DNA of 64,000 bases from Camarhynchus parvulus (lineage: Eukaryota; Chordata; Aves; Passeriformes; Thraupidae): positions 112,790,965 to 112,854,964 of the forward strand of contig NC_044572.1 of NCBI RefSeq assembly GCF_901933205.1, in the 5' to 3' direction. A program made the position numbers and the translations under genes. Below are positions 1 to 14,345 of this stretch, piece by piece. How positions within the stretch are numbered: position 1 is the first letter of the stretch; each line of letters begins with the position of its first letter. The notes beneath the pieces were generated by a model. The model saw only the letters and a list, made by a program, of their open reading frames with translations. It was not told the origin of the DNA and made no database searches.

Positions 1-2098
1 CCTGCTAGACAGTTGACCAAAGGTCTTGGAATGCCACAACTAAGTACCTTTTGCTTTCCAGAGTATTTGGTTCATTGTAACAAATTCAATTTTCTAAACT
101 TGTGAAACTAACTTAAAGTTACAGGTGTGCTCATATTAACAATGACATGACTTGAAAGGGAAGAAGAATTTTGAACAAAAAGTGATGCTTTGTTTCAAAT
201 CTTGAATGCTTGCATGCTCCTTTATCTTCCACCTTCAAAGTTGTTTAACACAAGTTAAGTCTAGGGCTTTCTGAATGTGATGGGTTTCCACCCTGCAGTG
301 GTTGAAAAGTAAATACAGTGGCTTAAATTGTACTTAGAAAATCATGTTGATATTCATCCATATAGAAGTCAAACAGTGTGGATCATGCTGAGTGATAGAG
401 GAGACAGTTTTTCAAGGTTTGGTGTCACGAGTCTGTATTGGGGAACACAAAGAGCAGGGAGGGCTGTGGGTGGAGCAGGGTGGGATCCAATACTGTACAG
501 CACTTCTGCCAGATGAGGTGTCTGGGATTTAGAGCTCTCCAGCTGCTTGCTTTTTGATGAAGCACAGTGTCTTTTAACATAAGATTTCCTCCTTGCAAAA
601 GCACCTACTCCTCTATATTTAAAGCTAGATGAGTCTCTTTTGATCATATGTAGCTTTTCTTCATGTTTTATGTGCAGCAGTGTAAGACTACCAGAATATT
701 AAACTGATAAGGTATGTTAGGACATTATTTATGGTTTAGCCTGTTATACTCTTAAATTTTTTTTTCAGTGAAACAGAGCCATCAAATTTCCTGTCTGTCA
801 GTAACTTTGTAGTATTTACTTGCAGTTTTCCACAAACTTAGAAATTATATGGTCAGCAGTATGGAGTGTTTCATATCAGCACTTCATAACTGATTAAAGT
901 GGCTTCATTTTAATTCCCTACATATATTCCTAATTAGGGAGAGCCTTTGGAGACATCTACAGCTAATAATCAGCCCCAAGGAGAAGAGGTCACATCACAC
1001 CCTGAGAAACTCTGTACATAAGCATGGTGTCAGAACGAACATGATCTGTAGAAATTTTCTGGAGACAGTATCTCTAATCAGACACTTAATAGTCCAGAAC
1101 TTCTACTCTGCAGTGTAACATTGGTACTGCCTTGAGCAAATAGCTCAAGCTGTTTAGGCTGAAAGATGATCTAAAGTGTTTTCCAGTTGCCTGTGTTTGG
1201 AGATTTAACTCCTTCTTTGACACAGCTGAACAGACCCTGCTGCCAGACAGGGGCACACGTGTTACCCAAAACCTGTTACCCTTTGTTCTGTGCCTCTCAT
1301 TATGTTTCTTATTAGCTTTGAGATTTTTCCTTTTTTTGTTTTTTTTTTGCCGCTGGTTAAAGCTCTCCCGTAGCTACATTTAAATTTTCTGTTACTTATT
1401 GCGCTGAATCTCCCACAAGTAAAAATGACAGTAATATGTCTCTCATTTCTCAATCAGGGAATGAGGAGAAAGTTTTCTTGTGCCTGATTTTCTAGCTACT
1501 AAAGTTGGTCATCATTCTGTATTCATGTGGTATTTGTTGTCTTCTCTCTCCTCTTAAAATTAGTTGAATCCTGAGGTCTTCAATTTCCCTTTATTTGTCC
1601 CATTGCCATAGGTTTTGGAGGCAATGGTGTCAACTGCTTATTTAAGGAAGCCATTCTGAGGAAAAAGCAGTACAACTGACAATCCCAGTGCTCTTAATAT
1701 CCTTGAATTAAATAAAAAATTTGTAAAAATGTGTTTTTAGTGATTAATTCTGTCAGAATGACTTTTAACAATTTCAAGGCTTTTCCTCTGAGATTAATTT
1801 TTTGTTTACAAACATACTGAAAGCCAGATCATTGAAAATTATTATGTGTTAATTTTAACTAAAATGTGCTAATGGGAAGTGAATGAGGTCTTTAATGTGG
1901 AATGGAACAATTCTAGAAGTAGGCAATCAAAAATCACTAAAACAGTTTTTATTCCTTGAGTGTGAAAAAGGGGAACTGCAGGAGCAGCTAAACTGCCAAT
2001 CAGTTCGGAATAAAATTGTAATTATTTTTTTCTTTTGAAATTGGTGTAACTTTCCCCCCCAAAAATTTTGGAATATCAAATGGCTCCTTTGTAAAGAA
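1..2098. other. Unique AT-rich non-coding stretch
   Basis: No gene, RNA or transposon is recognised here. Open frames are short and have no family resemblance. The only structure seen is short T-rich runs near 1320-1350. It reads as intergenic or intronic vertebrate DNA. Confidence 0.6.
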
Positions 2099-2102
2099 TA
2101 TA

Positions 2103-2133
<31 letters not shown>
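2099..2133. repeat. (TA)n run joined to poly-T
   Basis: About ten TA dinucleotides are followed directly by about 15 T. This is a compound simple repeat and is probably length-variable between individuals. Open frames crossing it give runs of I/Y or K and are artefacts. Confidence 0.9.
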
Positions 2134-5100
2134 CCCCTCTGGGGTTTGGCAGTTCATGGACTTCCTGATAGCAGTGGTCACCTGTTAAAATTCCAGCAAA
2201 TTGCCACAGCAGAGTGCAGGAACTAGGCATTTGTTGGCAGCTAATTCATGGTGAAATGTGATCACTGATGAGATTCTGACTTCAGAAATAGATACAGATA
2301 GGTTTCCTTATCCATACTTCCAGTGTGTTCTGCTTTTTACCAATATTTGGCCGTGGAAACCACACTATGGAGCCCTCGTCTCCCAGGCAGGTTCTGTGAG
2401 AGACCTCTGTTATTATTAGTAGACTCTGTGGGGTATGCAATACACAGGGTGGATTGCACAAGGAGAATGCAATACACAGGCTGTTTCTATCCCATTGAAA
2501 GGAAAAAATGAAAGTAGATGCCTTAATTTAGAGTCTGTAAGGACCTCTGTAGAGGTATATGGGCCAGTAGGATTCAGATAAACTATTGCCCTTTGAGCCT
2601 GGCCTGAGAGTGTGTAACCACTGCCCTTGAGCATCCCTTTGATTCACTAAACTTCACAGGCTTAGCCATGACTTTCAGATTTTGCTGTGGATAGCAGGAC
2701 TTGGTGACTGGATGTAAGAGATCATATTGTTCATCTGGCATCTGTGAAGCTGGTTCATTTCCTTAAAAAAAAAAAAAATCTGGCTGAGGTTCCTTTGGTC
2801 TGGCAGGATTCAGATAGCCATGCTCCTGAAGATGGGTAAAGGGATCAGTCAGCCCTGGGAGGAGTGTGTGTTGTGGGAAGTTGGGTGAACAAGAGGAGGA
2901 GACTGGAGGACTTGCTGGTGCTCATCTTGTGGTGTCTGGGTAGCAAGAAGTAGCTCCCTGAGACAGCTCCTGTGCCTTGCAGCAGGGTGGTGTGAGCAGG
3001 CTGCCTTGGTTCTCAGAGTGCTTGGGAATTCCCACAATGTCTGTCATTTTGTCTGAAAGGCTGCAGTGAAAGTGCCTGAAAGGGAACTGTCAAGTTTCTG
3101 TAGCTAACAAGGCCAGAGGAAGGGTGAATCATTGGAAAGATGAGGACTGGAAATTACCCTGTAAAATTATTTCTGGATAGCTGAAGCAATACTGAGATGA
3201 TGAAGTATATCCCTCTCAATGGAGTGAGGAGGTTTGATTGAGACTTCCTAGCTCTATGGGAAACCACCTAGAGAAGGAGGAGGACACACCAAGCTGCTTA
3301 CTTGTCCTTCCTGGTGGCATTGTCCAGGACAGGTGTCTGTTCCTAAGTGGAACAGTATTATGGATTGGCTATATCTGTTTATGTGTAGTACTAAGAAGCC
3401 ATTATTTTCCTCATCCTTCCTGGTTCTTATAAAAAAAAAGGGAGTTGTGGCCAGGTCGTAAAGGTGATGTTGGATTCTGAGACCAGGGTGAGTTGTAATT
3501 TCTCTGGTGCCCTGTGGAAACGTTTTTCACAGGTCTGGATCATCTGCCAAAGAAATTTCATTGCTTATGCTCATAACCTTCACTTCTGCAATAACTTGAC
3601 ATTCTTAGAAGTAAAAAAAAAAAAAAAAAAAAAAAGAGAGAAGAAAGGGTGTCTGCTCTGCATGTGAGAAATCCTGATAACTTCTTCAGGTGCTCACCAT
3701 TGAGCATGACTGACGCCCTAAACTGGAAGTCCCAGCAAGGTAGCTCAAGTTAAGAAAAACATCATCAGTCTTAGCTCAATTCCAAACTTAAATAGGTTCA
3801 TTTCTTTTCACACTTTTGACCTACATAGTAGTTTTTGACACTTTTGTTCAGTAGCAATGTAGGAGTTTGGTGTAGTTATGTGGTCAATAATTCCAGCTGC
3901 CATTGGACTTCACACTAAAATGTGATAATATCTCGATCTGACACCAGTTTTTCTCACTGTTTTGATATCTGTCAGATAATTTGTCACATGGAGTCCAAAT
4001 TTATGAATCATAACCATTTCCTAGACAAGATTATTGCATATCCTCCCCATCTGTCTCTTACTGTAGCGAAATGCTGCCACTCAGCAATGCCATATTTCTT
4101 TTATTGAGTTACTGCAGTGCTTGAGTTAAAATCCTACTGACTAACTATTTTGCTTGCTGTGTCTTTAGGTCTCAGAAAAGGTTATGGGCTGTCAGAAACA
4201 GGAAATAAAGTTGTTGGGTTTTTCCCTCAGCAGGATTAGAAGGGCAGCCCACCCTGTAAGTGGCCTGCCCACATTTAAATTTTTGGTAACATATTCATTA
4301 GAATAAATATTCAATTTTTTTGACTCTTTTAATTCCCTTTTTTTTCTTTATTTTTTGTTCTTTTCTGAAGATAGTGGTATGCAGATGAGGCCTGTGCCTT
4401 TCATTTTTTTTTGAAAAAGAGGAGCGAAGCTTTACTATGTTCTTAAAAATCTCTTACAAGTCTGCATACAAATCAGATTTGGTATTCAGTTTATTCTAAT
4501 AACCTTAGCTATGTGTAAAAGATGCTGATGTACTTTAGAAGAAAGATACTGTACTTTAATAATTAACAAGCGTTCTCTCTGTAGAGAATATTTATCAGTT
4601 ACATAAGTTTTCAGATTTTCAAAGGACTGCTTAAGCACTGATTTCTGATCACACATCTGGCTTAGTAGGAAAACTAATATTTTATGCGCAGAATGCTTTC
4701 TAGAAACTTATATATGGGAAGAATTTATATTTGCCTTTTTCCAAGAGTGGAAATTTGATAAGATTACAGGGGTTTCTGTTTCAGAGGATTTCATATCACC
4801 ATATACACATACTATTTTAGAGTCCTCTGGTGCTGTGAACAAATGACTGTATGTACATACCATGAATTGAAAGAAATGCATTACATCATAATTTGTTTCT
4901 AAATGTTATAACTTTGCAGAAGGTTCTTGAAATGAGGGGTTTTTTGTTTTGGTTTGGTTTTGGTTTTTATTGCTAAAATTTCTGTTACTTACATCAGAAA
5001 AAGTATTTCTTTTTGAAAGGTCAGTTTGCATGTCCACATCTCTTGTGGGAAAGCAAGAAAGTGCAACACCACAGCATAATCTGTAGACTCAGTTATCCTT

Positions 5101-7109
5101 CTTCATTCATCAGGTCATTTACATCACAGTTTAACTTGTTCAGAAGAGTATTCTCCTTGTCAGCTGGCTTAGTTGTTAATATTTGTCCATAAGAACTGAC
5201 TTGGCCACGAAGATACAAAAGCTCTAATAAAACTAAAAATTAAATCAATTCTTCTGTCACTTGGTGTTACCTTGTTCTTCTGTCTCTCTGTTCCAATTAA
5301 GTAGCTTTTAATGTGTAGCAGATAAATCACAGCAGTGACTTACATTTTCAGTAAACAGGTTGTTTGGGAGGAATTTGTCAGGCACAGAGAAAATCAATAG
5401 CTCTTTTGCTTGCACTTCAAGAAAAATTTTTTGTTTGCTAAAGTACATTTACAAAGTGGTGCCTTTTTTGTCAATTTTAGCACAGCTGTCAGTTGTATGC
5501 ATTGTGTCAAGTGGATATGGGCGTGGAAGGGGCAAACAGGCTATAAAAAGAACTGCTTTGATTTACTTGATTTTTAAAATGATAGGAGGCTGATATTAAA
5601 GAGCACATGAGGGAGCATGTAGAAAGGAAGAATGTTCTGAAAACACATGGGAATATCAGTTAATACTCCTAACTATGTACCTAACTCCAGTTTGTTTCCT
5701 TTCAGCCACTGACCAAAGAGGAATTATTTTAATAATTTCCTAAGTGACTGCTTGAGAAACTGTAGAAGCAGGCAGTCAAACAGAAGAGTTGTATGTCTGG
5801 GAAAATTCACAGTAAAAATATTAGATACACTGAGAAAATGCTAGATAAACTCTCACTGCAGTGAGTAGTCATCTGAACAATGATAAATAAAAATGTGAGA
5901 TATCAGTCCGGCATAAGCTGACAGGAAAGAGAGTACTCTAAAACATCTTTTCACAAATTTTAAAATTAAAAAATAATAGGTCTTGGGTATATATTTTTCC
6001 ACGAGATTTTACCTGAATTTTCTGACAACCATAACATGAATTATCATCTCCCCGTGGGCTCTGGTTGCTGAAGTGGTTTCTTATCACTCTCCTTCTCATT
6101 CTGCTTCCCTGCCTGAATGGCTGAAATGGGTTATAATGTACTTTTTCCCCCAAGATAAAATAATTGCTGTATTATGTTATTATTTTCATTACCTTTCCTT
6201 TGACAACAAGCCTGTTCTGCTCAGTATATTCATGGTAAAAGGCTTGTGTGGTGAGCTGCATAAATCTGTTTGATTGGCAGGGGTAATCAGTGGGGGTGGT
6301 TAATGTTATCAGTCACAAATGATTTGATGTCACGAGTTGGAGCACATGGAGTGAGACTGTTTTGTGGGGTGTTTTCAAAGGAATTTTAGCAGGTAATGAT
6401 ATGACAGGGAGAATATCTACTTTCTGTTCTTCTAAAGTTGGAAGGTGTGACTTAGACGAGACTAATGTACCAAGGATGGTGCCAGCTGCTTTAGAGAAGG
6501 ATGCAGATGTTCTATGGTGAATAAAAAGTGCATTAACCTACAGATGGATGGACAGTTTTCCTTATCTCTATCAGCTGCTATATATCAGATTAATTTCTGC
6601 CCTTAAAAAATGAAGGTTAGCATTGCCACAGTTTTCAACATTACTGGCTTTAATGGGATGTTTTCATGTAAACATCTGATCTATTCTAGGATCCTGCCAA
6701 CTTCTTTGAGTGATGGATAGTACATAGGATCAGTGGATTACTTCCTGCAGGACCAAGGAAAGTACCCTTAAATATCAAGCACCAGACATCAGCTATCTGT
6801 AGAGAGCTCTATACATGCATAGAAAGCAATGAAAGCCACTAGGCTGATATTTCCACATTTTCATAGTGGCTTGTGTGGAATGATAAGCTTTGTCATTATA
6901 AAGGTGTGTGGGCTTTTATCTAAAGGAAGGGCATGGATGCAGTTGTGTCTTTTCTCATTATTCTTCAACCCTAACCTTTATAGTCTCGCTTTATAAGGAA
7001 ATATTTCTGCGAGACAGATCTATAATAGGACTTTGCTCTGAAAGCAGAATTTAGATGTTCTTCAGGCATATAGACCTGAAAATATGACCTAGAAAATTTG
7101 GCTTAACAG
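2134..7109. other. Non-coding stretch with homopolymer runs
   Basis: No gene is recognised. It holds a short A run near 2766-2779, a 23-A run at 3613-3635 and a GT-rich (GGTTTT-like) tract near 4936-4970. The remainder appears unique and AT-rich. Confidence 0.55.
3613..3635. repeat. Poly-A run (23 A)
   Basis: An uninterrupted run of 23 A is followed by a short GAGAGAAGAAAG purine tract. No AATAAA signal or recognisable retrocopy lies just upstream, so it is treated as a simple repeat and not as the tail of a processed pseudogene. Confidence 0.9.
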
Positions 7110-7322
7110 CCTTATAAGGAAAGCTTTTTTTACTGTGAGAGAGCACTGGAGCAAGCTGCCCAAAAAGTTTGTGGAGTCTCCTTCTCTGTAGATATTCAAA
7201 ACATGCCTGAATGAGATCCTGTGCAGCTTGTTCTGTGAACTTGATTTAGCAGAGGACTTGGACTAGATGGTCTCCAGAGGTCCCTTCATGCCCCAAACAT
7301 TGTTATTCTGTGATTCTGTATG
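7110..7322 (+). mobile_element. CR1 LINE fragment, 3' end, forward
   Basis: This is a 5'-truncated copy of the bird CR1 non-LTR retrotransposon. It has the order typical of the CR1 3' end: a segment around GAGCACTGGAGCAAGCTGCC, then GTGGAGTCTCCTTCTCTG, GATATTCAAAAC, GGACTAGATGGTCTCCAGAG and a terminal ATTCTGTGATTCTGTATG, which is the 8-bp-repeat end of CR1. Only the end of the second ORF or the 3' UTR is present, so it is inactive. Many substitutions against the remembered consensus suggest an old copy. The 5' edge is approximate. This fragment is a main line of evidence for an avian source. Confidence 0.92.
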
Positions 7323-10300
7323 AACTTGAGGAACTTAAATATAATGGACCATAATGTTCAATTGTAAAGCTGCCTAGAGACTTGTATTCCTGCCTGTTAG
7401 CTGTGTCCAGAAATTCCCCAGCACACACAGCCTGAGTTCCTCCTTATTTGAGCCCATTGCAAACCAGATGCTAGGCTGCAGTGGCACCAAAATCCCTCCG
7501 TGGATCCAGTTGGCAAGCATTGTTTAAATCTGCTTTACGAGCAATGACAAGCTTATATCCCCAACAAATATTGCAGACTCAGCCTTGTCTTATAGTACTG
7601 GACAAATGTCCCTTGTGATTAGAGTATTTGCTCAGGTTTTAGGAGATTTCAGTCCACTGCCATTTCCAGCTGTGAGGGGTCGGTTCTTGTCTCCCTGATT
7701 GGTTTCTGCACTGATGCTTAGGCAAGGCTGGATGGGGACATTTACTGCCCTTCCTGCCGGAGCTGTGACATAACACTGACAGAGAAATGTCATGTTTGTG
7801 AGGACACAGAGGAAGACCTAATAGAGCCTTGTAATGAGACCAAAACCAGGTTTCCCTGTCTTTCTTCTTTACAGTTTAATTAATTTTTTCTCCTTTTTTC
7901 CACCCTTTAACCTTCTCTCTTTCTTTACCCTAAAAGTATTTCTGTTTACAAACATTCATGCTTCATGTATAGTATAACCACAAAGAGCACTACAATAGAA
8001 TGTCCATGAAAATGTCTGCTTAAGCTTGTAGGAGTAGCTCCAGATGAACTGAATTAGCTGAAGGATTGGTTTATTAATTTTTTTTATCAACCTTTCTTTG
8101 TCATGTGTAATCAAACTTAGAAAAAGAGATAGAAGAAAGCTGTTTTTGATGTATGCCACCATTAGTTGTTCTACACTTTTTCTCTGCCATTTCTTGCAAA
8201 AGCAAGAATGAAATAACAATTTTAAAACTGCAATTCAAAAATTGTTTGAGTTCCTGGTTCTTGCTCTGAGTTCATTTCCTGATACCATTTTTGTAGTTGA
8301 TTTTTATCAATGTAAGCAGAAGTTTTGTAGCTGAAATAAAGCCTGATCTTCATGTCCCAGCTTCTTATTTCCCAGCTCACCTCAAGCTCCACAGTAAGTG
8401 GAGCCCAGCTTTTAGTATGCATAATTTTTGTTGTCTTTTGGTTGCCTTTAGTCTGTGTTTCAGAAATTAAGAACTGCAGCTCCCTTTTACTTCAATTGGA
8501 GTGGAGCCTTTTATATTATTTTTTCTTAGAAGGATATTTAAAGGCTCAATTTGGGTAGTCAAAAGCAGAGCATACTTCTGAAGATGTTATTCTTTAGTTA
8601 TCTAGTAGATATTTGCAGTCTAATCTATGGATATCATGAAGCCTTATTTTTGTAATATACTTTGAGATACTCAGATGGAAAATTATCTAGGTAGAAACAA
8701 TTCAAAATCAATTGTCATTTCAATGTGTCTGTCAAAACCAGTTTTAAGTTAAATATGTTGAACACATGAGCATCTTTTTATAGTGGACAGTATTTAGCTA
8801 TTAAAATAAGATTTCAATATTTTAAAGATTTCTTTCCCCAAGGCTTTATGCTTGTTACACCCAGAATATACTATATAGCTTTAAAAAAGTTCTGTCCTTC
8901 ACCCCATTTCCTTCACCTACTACTTTTGCTGCTTCAGGTTAGCTCATCCCCTCATCTTTTGAGCTCTTTTCCTTATTTGCTAGTTTGCCTTTTAAGCTGG
9001 ATCCAGCATGCTGTGGGAAACTGTCCTAAGGGTTAGGAATTTTTCTAACAAAGTGGAGGAGCTAGAATCAACTTCAATCTGAAGCTTCCAAGCACCAGAC
9101 ATTGCAGCTTCAGAAACAATGACATGAGTGAGTGATAGCAGACGAATAGGCTGAGGATAGAACATCACCAGTAGTATTGGTGTAAATTGGACTCAATGCA
9201 GAATTATTGAAAAAAACCATAAATGTAAACAGAGCTCACAGAATATTAAATGGATAAGTAAAGAGTACTTAGAGAGGATTTACCCAAGTGAAGCCAAGTA
9301 CAGTGCAGAGGATAATTAATGTGGCAGAGAGAACTCAATAATAACGACTTTGAACTTTTACAATAGTGTGTTAATGCATGTGTCAAAAGGAGGGATTGCA
9401 TTTACAGTCAACAACCATTTGTTAGCAATTTTTACCACACAGGCAAATTAAGAACTCATGATAACATTGTATGAAAATTACCTATCTGAACTAAGGGCTA
9501 TGTTTAGTCCTTAAGTATGTAATTAATTTTACTTTTCTTTACCTAAAAAATAAAATTTTGGACATGTACATTTTTCTATAACCTGTCTTTATTCTCTTTG
9601 TGCCACTTCTGTGGAAGAGCTACTCCATTGATAATCCAATTGGGTTAGAGAATTAATTTGTTATTGGGAGTGTTCTCTTCGTAGTTGGATTAAATCAGAG
9701 AGCTTCTGAGAAAACAAGCATGGAGTGCAGAATAAATCAGTTATTTTAATAATATAATAATTAATAAGTCAGTGCAAAATAGCTCAGTTCCTGAGTTTGT
9801 CTCATAAGATGCTTACTCAGCCCCTGATGGTTGGTTTGGAGAAGCAGAACGTAAAATTCCAGGAACTGTGAAGGCTGTAGTTGAGATGGACTCGTTCCCT
9901 TGTCAGTTTGTAACTGTTACTCGTGTGCAGTCAGGTAGACTGAGAATTTTGGCTTGTTTTGTGAGTTTATGGATGCTTTGCACCCATCAGTGAAAAAGTA
10001 TAGCTCCTTTAGAGAGGGAATGCTGGTCTCCTGACCAAACTGTGAATTGTGCCATTGAAATTTCTTCAAGTGGGACTTGCCTGAGACAGCCCAGAGCAAG
10101 TCTTTAATCTTTGTGTGTCCTATGCTTTTCCAGTAGAGCTTATTAACAGCCTCCAGCCTCACCCATGTTGAAAAGGTGACAAGGTGGAAGAGGGTTCTCC
10201 TGTTCCTATAAAAACTTCCTAGAACAGCAGGAGGACGATGATATGTGCAGGTTTGGGGATACTTCTGAAATAGAAGTAATGAGGAGTTGCTACTAGTTCT

Positions 10301-10798
10301 GGTGGTTTAAGTGCATGTTCAAGATAGATGAGTATTTTTGAGCCTTTCCTAATTCATCCCAAAATGAATTTCAGACCTAGACTCAGTCCTTCTTGAATCT
10401 AGCTCTCGTTACACTGTCATATCTTTATAACACACTATTCACTCACAAGGGAGTCAACCCATTCTCTGCTAAGAACCAGAATTTTTCTACAGGTCTATCT
10501 TTTATTAGAATAGGTGTGTGGAAAACCCTACTGTGTCAGAATTCATGTTAATAGGTTGTTATCATTAATTCTTATGTTGTTTTACAAATGGGAGATTTAT
10601 AAAACAAACAAAAAAATTATATTTTCATGTCTTTCTATTTGTTAGGTATCAGGTACTCTGACTGACTTTCTTGAAGTGCAGAAAGTATTGGATGGAAAGA
10701 ATATTTTGAAAAACGTTGACTCTCACCATAATTAAGTATATTTCAGTAATAACATGAAAAATTCTCCTAATGCATTCTATAGGTGGGAAATAGAGGCA
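7323..10798. other. Unique non-coding stretch
   Basis: No gene or transposon is recognised. A pyrimidine-rich tract lies near 7858-7935. Open frames are under about 90 codons and show no family features. Confidence 0.55.
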
Positions 10799-10844
10799 CA
10801 TTACATTAAAAAAAACCATAAAATTTCAAGTTTTTAATGTAATG
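10799..10844. repeat. Perfect 14-bp inverted repeat, 18-nt loop
   Basis: Arms at 10799-10812 (CATTACATTAAAAA) and 10831-10844 (TTTTTAATGTAATG) are exact reverse complements around an 18-nt A-rich spacer. It could form a stem-loop, be a relic of a small palindromic transposon, or arise by chance in AT-rich DNA. No target duplication was seen. Confidence 0.85.
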
Positions 10845-13800
10845 CTATGTCTTAAAGGATTTTAAATATCCACAAAAATGATTCATTGAGCTTTGAAACA
10901 ATCGGCATTTACATAATCAGCATGTATTAACACAGAATATTTTCAATACTTCAGCACAATCTATACCCCTAGATTTTAATTTTATACCAGCACCTAAGGA
11001 GAAAATATGGCCAATAGCTTTATTTGACAGCTAGCACTAAAAGAGGAGTCAAACTTAAAAGGACACTGTACATACCCGTCATCATAAGAAAAACCTTACA
11101 AGTGTTCTTTTGAAGTTCACTTATGAATTCAGTTTGACTGTGTTAATGACTTGTACTGATTTCTTCAGCTTGAGCTTTATGAGTGCAAATACTTATGGAA
11201 GGTGTATTTTAAGCCTGAGTGCCAGAATATTAATCAAAACCTTAATTACATATTCAGTAGTAATAGTCACAATTCATATGGGTCTTACTTAATTTCATTA
11301 CTCATCCAATCAAGGATCAGAAGCAATGACATATGATTTAAATAGCAAATTGTTTTGGATATTTCTAATTAGTAGGAACAAAGGATTGGTTATCAAAGAA
11401 ATTAACTCTGGCACCTTGAAAACTAAGAATAACCTTGAAATAAGAATAAACGCAACATTCAGATCTGTTCTGAAAATTTACTAAATGCTTTCATACATGC
11501 TTACTGTATATAAAGTATTTGCAAGTAAATAAACAACAGAAATATGTCTTCTAATGGCATTTCATAAATCATTCTTTGGAGAATTCTTCATGAATAGCAA
11601 CTTTAATAGATATGGAGAAGACAGCAGGATTTACGCTTATTTCAAGCAATTGTTTTTGGTGTAAATATTGCCACTGTGACTCAAAGATGCATCTTATTTT
11701 GATACTACATCTTCGAGCAATGAAATTCTAATTTGGCCACAATGGAGAATGTCTCACACTGGATTTATCTTACTATGTGGGAGTCTGTCACTGCTTCATC
11801 TGTGCTTTTAATTCCCCATCCTCAAAAACCTGTGAAGTCTTTCAAGGGGACAAGGCTTTGAAAAGTCTGCAAACTTGAAGGACCAGTGGGAGAATTGGGT
11901 CCTTCTCTCTGTCCTGCTGTCACTCCATGCTCTGTTAAATGTCCTTCATCTGCACTGCAAGCCAAAGCTCTCTGATTCTGTGATCTACCACTCATGATGC
12001 CAGAGGAAGGTTGCTCTGTGGCTCCCTCGAAGCTGTACTGGATTCTAAAAGCAAGGAAGCACAAAGCCATGGGAATAGTTTAGGAATGATATTAACTGCC
12101 ATCATTGAATGTGTATGTACCTGGGATTTGTTGCAAGCAATTTCCTTACACAGGCTGTCCCATGGTGGTTTTGGTTTTTTTTTATATGAACATAATTTTT
12201 GCCTACAGACTTCACAAAGAGAAGAAATCCATTATGAAATAAGGTAGAATCTCAGAACTCTCAGTCGTAGAAGTATCTTTTTAAATTTCCTTTTTCTCTT
12301 GGCAAGTATTTTTATCATATTCAAGCATTAGCTCTTAGAGAGAAATAATGTTCACTTCAAAAGCCACTTCCTCCTCAATAAATAATTCAGAATCATAGAT
12401 TGTTCGTCAGGAATTATCAACACACTAGTAGTAATTTAATATACCAGGCAATCGCACTCACTTTAGCCTACATATGATTTAAATAGAATATGACAGTTTA
12501 GGGTCTCCATTTGCCCCATGGCATGTTGGGATCAAACTTGGCAAGTGGTTGCAGTGTTCTCATATCTTCTGAAGAAGTGAATGAAAGTTGCATAATTCAG
12601 AGAGGATTTCTTAATTACATGCCAAATCAGAGTTTGCTTGCTTGTGTTCTGAATCTAAATTGTAGCCCAGGACCAGCTTTAAAGCATGTGAATATTTCCT
12701 CTGAACCTTGTTAGCTAGCGTCTCACAAACTTGTCACTTTGCTTTTAACTTGTTATTATTTTGAGGCAGTGTTTCAGTATATTATTTACCTTTGATTTAT
12801 CCCATTGGTGAAAGGCTGAACCTACCTCTCCTGAACTGTCTGACACATGGGATCCATCAGCTGAGGACAACATGCTTTCTGGAAGTTTTACCTCTTTTGA
12901 TTTTTCAAAAAGTCAGTTTTATTTTTTTTTCCCCTTCCATTCCCACTAGTAACCCAACACTGCTGAGTGTTAGCTACTGGTTGAGCAAGGTTTGTTTTTC
13001 TCACAGTCATAAATAACTGTGGTGAAAAAGAGACAAATTCCTTCTCACTCTAATGCTTTTGCCGGTTGATAGGAAAATGTAAAACTGGTAGTATATCAAT
13101 GGCACACATATCATGTACTACTAGAACTGTCATATCTGAACTCAGATTGGGATTTCTCTTTTCATACATTGCTTTTTCTAGAATGGCTCAAATGTATTCA
13201 CACTGGTTTGTCACAAATTTGGCATAAATTTTCTTCTGTTTTGGCTGAATGACAGTAGGCACTCTAATGAAGGTTTAGTGCTATAATAATTTAAACCATA
13301 GCAATTTATCTTCTATCCTTGGAAGTGGGTTTGTATGGAAGGCAAGGGATGCCTACAACCAAGAAATGTTAAGTACAGTGCTTAATTTTATGTATTTGCC
13401 CTTTCTGTTCTCTACAGTCTGTATCTTCTAGAAAGCCCTTTTTTAGGTAGCCTTCTATCTATGACAGTGTTTATGCCAGAGATGTATAATGAAACCATAC
13501 CTAGAGACCTGCAGTTGTCTTGGTGATAAGAGGCAGTCCAGGACTGTATTTCTCCAGGAAAATTGCAGATTGAAACTGAGATTGAGGAGTAATATGTTTT
13601 CCCGTGTTGCTGTGAAGGAAATAATTGCCCTTCAAACTTCTACAGTATTCTCCAATTCATCTGGCTGATAAGGTGAAAAGACAGCCAGGATTTCTCTCAC
13701 AGCCTGTTTGCCTACACGGAAGGCTATAGCTGAGCAATTTCTTCTCCAAAGTTCCACTATAGTCTGAATAGATTTGGGAATGGTTTAAGGGGAGCCATAC

Positions 13801-13987
13801 CATCTTCATAAAAATCCTTCTTTCCTGAAGGAAAGGTAATGCCACAAGTTTTAGCTCATTGCTGTGAAAGTGAATGTAATGTTGGTCCTGTTATTTAACT
13901 CCCTGGTTAACGTGGCCTTTCATCAGAACTGCACCAGAGATTTTAAATTTGGAAACAGTTTGCTGATCATATGGCATGCATGGAAGG
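10845..13987. other. Unique non-coding stretch
   Basis: AT-rich sequence without a recognised gene, RNA or mobile element. Short open frames only. Confidence 0.55.
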
Positions 13988-14040
13988 AGCAAGGAACATT
14001 AGGTCAGTGACATGTAGAAGCAAGGAACATTAGGTCAGTG
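13988..14040. repeat. 31-bp tandem duplication, 1.7 copies
   Basis: The 22-mer that begins AGCAAGGAACATTAGG occurs at 13988-14009 and again, identical, at 14019-14040, separated by 9 nt. This gives a 31-bp period. The two copies show no differences, which suggests a fairly recent local duplication. No function is apparent. Confidence 0.93.
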
Positions 14041-14301
14041 GTGGATGTGTTTCTACTTTGATTTAAAGCGTCTTTAAGATGCTCAGAAATTTCCTTTATG
14101 TTCCAGTGGGATAAGAGATTGGATGCATGATGGAGCACTGGTGTTCAGCACATAACTCAGGAGGCTACAAGGGATGTGTTTAGAAGCATCAGCTGTTATT
14201 GTGCCCCTGGATGAAAGAAGCATTTAAAGATGTATTCTTCTTGTCTGGCTTAGAAGCTGGTCTCAGGTTGGTGCTGACACATCTGGAAGAAGGATTTCAA
14301 A

Positions 14302-14313
14302 CATACATGTGTG

Positions 14314-14345
<32 letters not shown>

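Noticed and set aside
3540..3640. Poly-A run as the tail of a processed pseudogene or SINE
   Set aside because: No polyA signal, no recognisable gene body and no target duplication upstream.
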